DNA of 13,001 bases from Burkholderiaceae bacterium (GTDB lineage: Bacteria; Pseudomonadota; Gammaproteobacteria; Burkholderiales; Burkholderiaceae_E), in NCBI GenBank assembly GCA_016710525.1, contig JADJVQ010000147.1, forward strand, positions 1 through 13,001, written 5' to 3'. The notes under the pieces are model-generated. The model did not search any database. It saw only the letters and a program-made list of their open reading frames with translations, and was not told the DNA's origin. Each line of letters starts with the position of its first letter. Positions within the stretch are counted from its first letter, which is position 1. The position numbers and the translations under genes were made by a program. Positions 1 through 5,920 of this stretch are shown here, piece after piece.

Positions 1-471
1 CCCGATGCCGATGCCCTGTTCTGGGCGTTTCGGCACCTGCAGGGACGCGAGGCCTGGCTGAGCGACGGGCCGTTCATCGAACGCTACAGCCCGCCGCTGG
101 GGCCCGGCGTGGCCGAACGCTTCGCGTGGTCGCGCGAGGTCAGCGACGATCAGGTGGCGCAGGCGCGCCGCCTGCAGCGCGCCTTGCGCGTCCGCCTGAC
201 CAGCCTGCTCAAGGCCGGGGCTGTGCTGATGCTGCCGACGATGCCGGACATCGCGCCGCGGCTGGACGAGGACGAACATTCGCTCGATCTGTATCGCAAC
301 CGGGCCATGCGGCTGCTGTGCTGGGCCTCGCTGGCGGGGCTGCCCCAGGTGTCGATTCCGCTGGCGCGCCGGCTCGGTGCGCCACTGGGCCTGTCGCTGA
401 TCGGGCCCGCCGGCTCCGACCTGTCGCTGGTGCGCCTGGCGGCACGGATCTGGGGCGCTGGCGCGCCCTGA
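1..471 (+). CDS. Amidase (amidase-signature family), C-terminal part
   Basis: The reading frame is open from the first base of the window and ends at TGA 469-471, giving the last 156 residues. The closing segment has the typical end of amidase-signature enzymes: a hydrophobic run (LLCWASLAGLPQVSIPL), then GAPLGLSLIGPAGSD, then a final helix (LSLVRLAARIW). These enzymes hydrolyse C-N amide bonds with a Ser-cisSer-Lys triad. That triad lies upstream of the window and cannot be checked. The preceding arginine-rich helix (QARRLQRALRVRL) and the short metal-free loop with LPTMPDIAP also fit the family. The substrate cannot be inferred, and a GatA role is unlikely to be decidable from this end. The gene is intact here and converges on the dehydrogenase gene, with 23 bp between the two stops. 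Confidence 0.85.
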   Translation, partial: PDADALFWAFRHLQGREAWLSDGPFIERYSPPLGPGVAERFAWSREVSDDQVAQARRLQRALRVRLTSLLKAGAVLMLPTMPDIAPRLDEDEHSLDLYRNRAMRLLCWASLAGLPQVSIPLARRLGAPLGLSLIGPAGSDLSLVRLAARIWGAGAP

Positions 472-494
472 TCCATCGGGGGCGCCGCGCGGCC

Positions 495-1650
495 CTAGGC
501 GGGTTCGACGCGCAGCACGGCGCCCTGGCTTTCGTCGGTCAGCAGGTACAGATGCCCGTCGGGTCCCTGGCGCACGTCGCGGATGCGCTCGCCCAGCGGT
601 TGCAGCACGCGCTGTTCGCCCGTCACCCGTTCGGCGTCCAGGCTCAGGCGCGCCAGCAGCCGGAACTTCAGCGACCCGATCACCAGACTGCCGCGCCAGC
701 CCGGCAGCCGCGAGCTGGTCACGAACGCCTTTCGCTGGGCGCGATCGGTAAGCACCCAGACGTGCTGAGGCTGCTCCATGCCGGCCTTGGCCGAGCCTTC
801 GCCGATCTTCGCGCCCGAATAGTCCACGCCGTGCGTGATCACCGGCCATCCGTAATTGCGTCCCGCCAGCACGACATTGACTTCGTCGCCGCCCATCGCG
901 CCATGCTCGTGCGCCCAGAGCCGTCCGGTACCCGGATGCAAGGCCGCGCCCTGCACGTTGCGATGGCCGAACGACCAGATGTCGGGCAGCGCGCGCGTGG
1001 CGTTCACGAACGGGTTGTCCGGCGGCACGGTGCCATCGGTGCGCACGCGCACGATCTTGCCGAAATGGGTGCCCAGGTCCTGGACCTGGTCGCGGGCATC
1101 GTAGCGATCGCCGGTGGTGATGAACAGGTGCCCGTCGCGGGTCAGCACCAGCCGCGACCCGAAGTGGTTGGCGCCCGCGCGGGCCTGTTTCTGGCGAAAG
1201 ATGACGGTGGTGTCGCGCAGACCTTCGTCGGCCAGCGTGGCACGGGCGACCGCGGTGCGGGCGCCGCCGTCGGCCGGTTCGGCGAAGCTGAGGTAGACCT
1301 GCCGGTCGGTCTCGAACGAGGGGCTGAGCGCGACGTCGAGCAGGCCGCCCTGGCCGCGCGCCACGACCCGCGGCACGCCGGTCAGCAGCGCCGAGCCAGC
1401 CGTCGCGGCCGACCACCCGCAACCGCCCGGCACGCTCGGTGACGAGCAGGCGGCCGTCGGGCAGAAACGCCAGGCCCCAGGGATGTTCGAGGCCGCGCGC
1501 CACGTCCACGGTCTTGACGGCAACGGCGGGTGCGGATGCCGGCGCGCCCTGGCCGGCGGATTGCGCGGCCGCCCGCGCCGACAGCGCCGCACCGGCGGCC
1601 GCGCAAAGCAGACGGCGGCGCGGCGGCGCGGGTGGCACCGGGTTCCTCAT
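495..1650 (-). CDS. PQQ-dependent aldose-type sugar dehydrogenase (YliI/Asd family), one frameshift
   Basis: About 384 residues once one frame change near 1395-1410 is corrected. The start is ATG at 1648-1650. The first frame gives a signal peptide with a twin-arginine-like run (PPRRRLLCAAAGAALSA) and then VARGLEHPWGLAFLPDGRLL and TERAGRLRVV. The second frame takes over at LLTGVPRVVARGQGGLLDVAL and runs to TAG 495-497. Family motifs are all present: NHFGSRLV with the likely catalytic His, DIWSFGHRNVQG, EHGAMGGDE, GRNYGWPVITHG, and the end IRDVRQGPDGHLYLLTDES. The family consists of periplasmic beta-propeller enzymes that oxidise aldoses using PQQ and calcium. The span is one base more than a multiple of three, so a single inserted base explains the break. 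The ATG overlaps the stop of the upstream crotonase (ATGA, 1647-1650), suggesting coupled translation. Confidence 0.85.
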
Positions 1651-2468
1651 CGGCTCTTCCTGGCGGCCAGCTGGCGGGTGAGCCGCTCGCGCAACTGCGG
1701 CGAGCTCATGCTGGCGCGGTTGGCGGCGCGCATCGTCAGTTCGTCGAAGCGGCCTTCGGCAATGTGGTTGAGCTGGCGCTTCATGCTGCGCACCGCCGAC
1801 GCCTCGGTCTGGCCGACCGCCACCAGGTATTCGCCGATGCGGGTGGCGAAGAGGTCGGCCGCGACCACTTCGGTCAGGAAGCCGATGCGCAGCATCTCGT
1901 CGCACTCCACCGTCATGGCGGTCAGGAACAGCTTCTTGGCGGCCGACAGGCCCAGCCGGCTCACGTAGCGCCGCATGCCGCCGGCGTAGTAATGCAGGCC
2001 GAAGCGGGCTGCCGGCATGAACATGCGGCAGCCCGCCATGCCGATGCGCAGGTCGCAGGCCAATGCCAGGTCGGTGGCGCCGCCGTACACGCTGCCGTTG
2101 AGCGCCGCGATGGTGACGAAGGAGCGGGGCTTCGAGCGCATCGAGCATGCGTTCGGGCGGTCGTCGAGTTCGGACAGGATGGCGGCGTCCAGCGTGTGGC
2201 CCGAGCTGAAGGTGCGCTCGCCGGTGCCGGTGATCACCAGCGCGCGGATCGTGGGGTCGGCCGCGAGAGTTGCGCGAACCACAGGGTCATCGCATCGATG
2301 TCGGCCGGGTCAGCCGGTTTGTGCTCGGCCAGGCGGTCAGGCGCAGCTGCGCGTTGCCCTCGTGGATCGGTGCGCGCCCGGATGGGGGGCCAGCGCGATT
2401 TCGTCGGCGGGGCTGGCCGGCCAGATCGGCGCGGTCGCGGGGTGCGGGGAGTCGGTAGGGGCGGACAT
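1647..2468 (-). pseudogene. Crotonase-family protein, methylmalonyl-CoA-decarboxylase-like, frameshifted as read
   Basis: ATG at 2466-2468 opens a frame (MSAPTDSPHPATAPIWP) that is lost near 2370. Recognisable pieces follow in other frames: IHEGNAQLRLT, then ADPADIDAMTLWFAQL. From about 2270 one frame gives LAADPTIRALVITGTGERTF and the rest to TGA at 1647. A short swap at about 2120-2160 hides RPERMLDALEAP. Corrected length is about 274 residues, normal for crotonases, which bind acyl-CoA thioesters through an oxyanion hole. GSVYGGATDLALACDL is the core motif. The two glutamates of true enoyl-CoA hydratases are replaced: Glu by Asp in GGATD, and the Pro-Glu position by Pro-Ala in MPAARFGL. 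FSSGH and FGLHYY resemble the FSAGH and LGVPY segments of methylmalonyl-CoA decarboxylase. Function is therefore uncertain: a decarboxylase or another crotonase activity. It heads a unit with the dehydrogenase. Confidence 0.75.
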
Positions 2469-2570
2469 TCGGCTACTTTAATGGGGAAGTGGCGTCCGCG
2501 GGCTTGAAACCAGCCGGTGCCTGCCCATTTACACGGTAGCTAATAGGTTTCTTCTCCCCATCAATTCCAA

Positions 2571-2590
2571 CGCGGGCACCATTGCCCGCG
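2571..2590 (+). promoter_or_regulatory. Perfect hairpin in the ettA leader
   Basis: CGCGGGCA (2571-2578) and TGCCCGCG (2583-2590) are exact reverse complements around a four-base loop, CCAT. The structure ends 14 bases before the ettA ATG at 2605. No T-run follows, so it is not a classical intrinsic terminator. Its position could hinder ribosome loading or act in attenuation. The 136-bp gap between the divergent crotonase and ettA starts also holds a T/A-richer patch (2525-2570) where promoters probably lie. I could not pick a convincing -35/-10 pair there, and no strong Shine-Dalgarno precedes ATG 2605. Confidence 0.5.
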
Positions 2591-2604
2591 CCAAGTGCGT
2601 CACT

Positions 2605-4260
2605 ATGGCTCCAGTACGTTTTACACCATGAACCGCGGTGGGCAAGATCGTTCCGCCCAAACGCCAGATTCTCAAAGACATTTCGCTGTCGTTCTTTCCC
2701 GGCGCCAAGATCGGCATGCTGGGCATCAACGGCTCGGGCAAATCCACCCTGCTGAAGATCATGGCCGGCGTCGACAAGGAGTTCGAGGGCGAGGCCACGC
2801 CGATGCCCGGCATCAAGATCGGCTACCTGCCGCAGGAACCGAAACTGAAGGACGAGCAGACGGTGCGCGAGGAGGTGAAGAGGGCCTGGGCGGCGTCCTG
2901 CAGGCCAAGGCGCGGCTCGACGAGGTCTACGCCGCCTATGCCGAAGAAGGTGCCGACTTCGACGCGCTGGCCAAGGAGCAGGCCGAGCTCGAAGCCATCA
3001 TTGCCGCCAGCGACGGCGACAACACCGAAACGCAGCTGGAAATCGCCGCCGACGCGCTGCGCCTGCCGCCGTGGGAAGCCGTGATCGGCAAGCTGTCGGG
3101 CGGCGAAAAACGCCGCGTGGCGCTGTGCCAGCTGCTGCTGTCCAAGCCGGACATGCTGCTGCTCGACGAACCGACCAACCACCTCGATGCCGAAAGCGTG
3201 GACTGGCTCGAGCAGTTCCTGAAGAAATTTCCCGGCACCGTGGTCGGCATCACCCACGACCGCTACTTCCTGGACAACGCCTGCGAGTGGATCCTCGAAC
3301 TCGACCGCGGCGCCGGCATTCCCGTGGGAAGGCAACTACGTTCCTGGCTGGAACAGAAGTCCGACCCGCCTGAAGCAGGAAGAATCGTCCGAATCGCACG
3401 CCAGCGCACGCTGAAAAAGGAGCTCGAATGGGTGCGCCAGAACCCGAAAGCACGCCAGGCCAAGAGCAAATCGCGCCTGGCCCGCTTCGAGGAGCTGTCG
3501 AGCCACGAATACCAGAAGCGCAACGAGACCTCGGAAATCTTCATCCCGGTCGCCGAGCGGCTGGGCAATGAAGTGATCGAGTTCAAGAACGTCACCAAGT
3601 CATTCGGTGACCGGGTGCTGATTGACGATTTGTCTTTCCGCGTGCCGCCGGGCGCCATCGTCGGCGTGATCGGCCCCAACGGCGCCGGCAAGTCGACCCT
3701 GTTCCGCAAGCTGTCCGGCCGGAGAAACCGACACGGGCGAAGTCACCATGGGCCCCACCGTCAACATCGCCTGTCTCGACCAGAGCCGCGATACCCTGCC
3801 CAACGACAAGACGGTCTGGGAAGCCATCTCGGGTGGCGCCGACATCCTCACGGTCGGCAAATTCGAGATGCAGTCGCGCGCCTACCTGGGCCGCTTCAAC
3901 TTCAAGGGCGGCGACCAGCAAAAATTGGTGGGCAACCTGTCCGGTGGCGAACGCGGCCGCCTGCACATGGCCTACACCCTGCTCAAGGGCGGCAACGTGC
4001 TGCTGCTGGACGAACCGTCCAACGACCTCGACGTCGAGACGCTGCGTTCGCTGGAAGACGCGTTGATCGGTTAGCGGCACGACTCTGTGATCTCCCACGA
4101 TCGCTGGTTCCTCGATCGCATCGCCACCCACATCCTGTCCTTCGAAGGCGACTCGCAATGGACCTTTTTCAACGGCAACTATCAGGAATACGAGGCCGAC
4201 AAGCGGGCTAGCTCGGCGAAGGCGCCACGCCACCGGCTGCGCTTCAAGGCCCTTCGATAA
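2605..4260 (+). pseudogene. ettA: Energy-dependent translational throttle protein EttA (ABC-F), with about ten indels as read
   Basis: EttA is a cytosolic ABC-F ATPase that binds the ribosomal E site and gates entry into elongation according to energy state. The start ATG 2605 is followed by three one-base insertions before GKIVPPKRQ (from 2638). The order is NBD1 with GINGSGKST (2722-2748), an arm insertion (about 2880-3020), LSGGEKRRVAL (from 3092), LLLDEPTNHLD and THDRYFLD. Next come the tRNA-contacting linker (ARQRTLKKELEWVRQNPKA to NETSEIFIPVAERLG), NBD2 with GPNGAGKST (3672-3698), LSGGERGRLHMA, LLLDEPSNDLD, ISHDRWFLDRIATH, and the end HRLRFKALR with TAA 4258-4260. Corrected length is about 552 residues, as usual. 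Breaks lie near 2611, 2622, 2637, 2878, 3329, 3345, 3365, 3395, 3720-3735, 4066-4085 (in-frame TAG) and 4208. Every motif is intact, so sequencing error is more likely than decay. Confidence 0.9.
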
Positions 4261-4305
4261 GTCGGCGGGCGGGCCGGACCTCGCCGGGTGAGGTCCGGGA
4301 CCGAC
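4261..4305 (+). terminator. Stem-loop just downstream of ettA
   Basis: CCGGACCTC (4274-4282) and GAGGTCCGG (4290-4298) form a perfect nine-pair stem around a seven-base loop. GTCGG (4261-4265) and CCGAC (4301-4305) can extend it across an internal loop. It begins directly after the ettA stop. There is no clear U-tract, so intrinsic termination is inferred from position and stem strength alone. Confidence 0.5.
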
Positions 4306-4323
4306 GGTGCCCCGGGGGGCTCA

Positions 4324-4347
4324 CGCGGGCCGCAGGGCGCGCCCGCG
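4324..4347. terminator. Second stem-loop between convergent genes
   Basis: CGCGGGC (4324-4330) and GCCCGCG (4341-4347) pair across a ten-base loop. The site lies between the convergent ends of ettA (4260) and the small membrane protein gene (4376), so it could act on either transcript. It has no T-run on either side. Confidence 0.35.
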
Positions 4348-4379
4348 TTGCTGCTTTACCGCCCGCGTCGCTGCTTTAC
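4340..4379. repeat. 20-bp tandem duplication spanning a stop codon
   Basis: Two adjacent 20-base copies, 4340-4359 and 4360-4379, differ at one base (CGCCCGCGTTGCTGCTTTAC and CGCCCGCGTCGCTGCTTTAC). The second copy contains the TAA stop of the minus-strand membrane protein gene (4376-4378). The first copy carries a duplicate of that stop triplet, but it sits in a different frame, since 20 is not a multiple of three. Confidence 0.8.
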
Positions 4380-4784
4380 TCCACTTCTGCCCGGTTTTGG
4401 GCGGCCCGGATGTCGGCAATCATGCGCGGGTCGTGGCGCGCGGCCTCCAGAAACGCCTTCTCGGCAGGCGGGACTAGCCAGACGACCGCTGAACCGGCCG
4501 GGCCGCATGCACCAGCGAGTAGGCGATCGGGCCAGGAAGGTCACGCGAACCCAGCGCGGCAAGGCGCTCAGTGCCCGGGTGGCCAGCCACTCGCCGGGTA
4601 ACCGTCCGGCCATGGCGTCGGCGAACTGGCGCGAAGCCACCGCGACGACCGCGGTGACGATGCCGGTGAGCACGATCAGGGGAACGGTGCGCAGGCTGCG
4701 GGTCGGTCCAACCGCGTGCGTCAGCACCCGGGTTCCCTCGAGCACCCGCTCGAGCCCGTCATGGGTAGTTGAATAGGACGACAT
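4376..4784 (-). pseudogene. Small single-helix membrane protein, unknown function, frameshifted as read
   Basis: I do not recognise a named family. The start at ATG 4782-4784 is chosen because AAGGAG (complement of 4791-4796) lies seven bases upstream. Two earlier in-frame ATGs (4803-4805 and 4800-4802) lack such a site. The first about 83 residues read cleanly (MSSYSTTHDGLERVLEG). They include one hydrophobic helix at about residues 31-50 (TVPLIVLTGIVTAVVAVAS) and end near VRVTFLARS. The frame then changes twice: AYSLVHAARP in a second frame (about 4500-4540), then VVWLVPPAEKAFLEAARHDP and the end IRAAQNRAEVE with TAA 4376-4378. Corrected length is about 136 residues. The closing segment, acidic then Arg/Ala-rich, looks like a soluble amphipathic tail. 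The gene is divergent from a LysR regulator across 136 bp and may be its target. Confidence 0.6.
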
Positions 4785-4855
4785 GAAGCACTCCTTGAAC
4801 ATCACGGGGCGGCGAGAGGCAACCCCTATGCATTCAATTTGCGGCAGTGCAACAA

Positions 4856-4884
4856 TAAATTCAAGCGAACATTCCGAATATCAA
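4856..4884 (-). promoter_or_regulatory. Possible promoter of the small membrane protein gene
   Basis: On the minus strand TTGATA (complement of 4879-4884) is followed after 17 bases by AATTTA (complement of 4856-4861). The -35 element falls in the spacer of the inverted repeat at 4871-4901, so a bound regulator could affect it. The -10 element is a poor match to consensus, so this is tentative. Confidence 0.3.
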
Positions 4885-4901
4885 GTATTAGTATTGGGAA
4901 T
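4871..4901. promoter_or_regulatory. Probable LysR operator (inverted repeat)
   Basis: ATTCCGAATA (4871-4880) and TATTGGGAAT (4892-4901) form a 10-bp inverted repeat with one mismatch around an 11-base spacer. In addition GAATATCA occurs directly repeated at 4876-4883 and 4898-4905, exactly 22 bp apart, about two helical turns. The site lies 20 bp before the LysR ATG, inside the divergent intergenic region. This is where LysR-type regulators usually bind to repress themselves and control the divergent gene. Confidence 0.6.
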
Positions 4902-4920
4902 ATCACAAGCCTGAGTTTTG

Positions 4921-5901
4921 ATGAATTTCCGAACCCTCGATCTGAATCTGCTGCGGGTTTTCGATGCCGTGATGGCCGAGCGCAACCTCACCCGGGCGGC
5001 CAGTTCGCTGGCAATGACCCAGTCGGCCGTCAGCCAGTCGCTGCGCCGCCTGCGCGATGCGCTGGGCGATGAACTGCTGATCCGGGCCCGATACGGCGTC
5101 GAGCCGACTGCCCAGGCTTTGGCCATCTGGCCGGCGATTCGTGAAGCCCTGGAATCGCTTCAGGCTGTGTTAGCGCCCACTTCATTCGATCCTTCCGTGG
5201 CCGAGCGCAGCTTCGTCCTGGCCATGGCGGACGCCACCGCCACCCTGCTGATCCCGCCGCTGATCCGCTCGGTCGAAAGCCAGGCGCCGGGCGTGTCGCT
5301 GCGCGTGCTGCCGCTTACCACCCGCGATCCGCGGGCCAAGCTCGAGACCGACGAACTCGATGCCGCCATCGGCCATTTTCCGGTCGTGATGGCGGAGATT
5401 GCGCAGCGCAGCATGCAGGAATCCAGCCCGCCGTCGGTCGGTTACGAACGGTTGTACGACGGGCGCTACGTTTGCGTGATGCGCCGGGCGCATCCGCTGG
5501 CCGGCCAGGAACTCACCCTGGACCGGTATTGCGACGCCCATCACCTGCTGGTGAGTTTTTCCGGCCGGCCCTTTGGCTTCGTCGACCAGGCGCTGGCCTC
5601 GATCAAGCGCCAGCGGCGCATCGTGCTGACCGTCAACCAGTTCTTCACCGCCGGTCAGGTCGTGGCCAACTCAGATCTGCTGACAGTGCTGCCCGAGCGG
5701 TTCGTCCCCTCGACCGGCATCGCCGACGAGCTGGCCATCCGGCCTCTGCCATTCGACGTGCCGATCGTGCATGTCGACCTCGTCTGGCACCGCCGGCACC
5801 AGGCGCACGCGGCCCACCGGTGGCTGCGCCAGCAGATTGCGGCCGCCGCCGTACAGGCCTTCGAGCATCCGCGAGCCGAGCGCCCGGTCGTCGCCATGTG
5901 A
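4921..5901 (+). CDS. LysR-family transcriptional regulator
   Basis: 326 residues, intact. It has an N-terminal winged helix-turn-helix (residues about 3-62: FRTLDLNLLRVFDAVMAERN, then AASSLAMTQSAVSQSLRRL). The C-terminal substrate-binding-like effector domain runs from about residue 90 (RSFVLAMADATATLLIPPLI) to RWLRQQIAAAA. LysR proteins usually bind DNA as tetramers and respond to a small-molecule ligand. I chose ATG 4921 over TTG 4918 because the family starts close to this point. No strong ribosome-binding site is visible before either. The gene is divergent from the small membrane protein, with an inverted repeat 20 bp upstream, and converges on the histidine kinase gene with a 19-bp gap. 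The ligand is unknown. It shows normal codon use and no frameshift, unlike its left-hand neighbours. Confidence 0.92.
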   Translation: MNFRTLDLNLLRVFDAVMAERNLTRAASSLAMTQSAVSQSLRRLRDALGDELLIRARYGVEPTAQALAIWPAIREALESLQAVLAPTSFDPSVAERSFVLAMADATATLLIPPLIRSVESQAPGVSLRVLPLTTRDPRAKLETDELDAAIGHFPVVMAEIAQRSMQESSPPSVGYERLYDGRYVCVMRRAHPLAGQELTLDRYCDAHHLLVSFSGRPFGFVDQALASIKRQRRIVLTVNQFFTAGQVVANSDLLTVLPERFVPSTGIADELAIRPLPFDVPIVHVDLVWHRRHQAHAAHRWLRQQIAAAAVQAFEHPRAERPVVAM

Positions 5902-5920
5902 CCCGCCCGACGCAGCTTGC

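Noticed and set aside
126..1442. Long plus-strand open frame opposite the dehydrogenase and over the amidase end
   Set aside because: It is Arg/Ala/Gly/His-rich with no motif, and it is antisense to clearly conserved proteins. It is a by-product of high G+C.
2528..2556. TTTACA as a -35 for ettA
   Set aside because: No acceptable -10 follows at 16-18 bases, so I did not call a promoter.
2605..4260. Programmed frameshifting in ettA
   Set aside because: About ten scattered breaks of both signs, without slippery sites or downstream structures in common, do not fit recoding.
5902..5920. Possible terminator between the convergent LysR and kinase genes
   Set aside because: The 19-bp gap has no inverted repeat or T-run that I can see.
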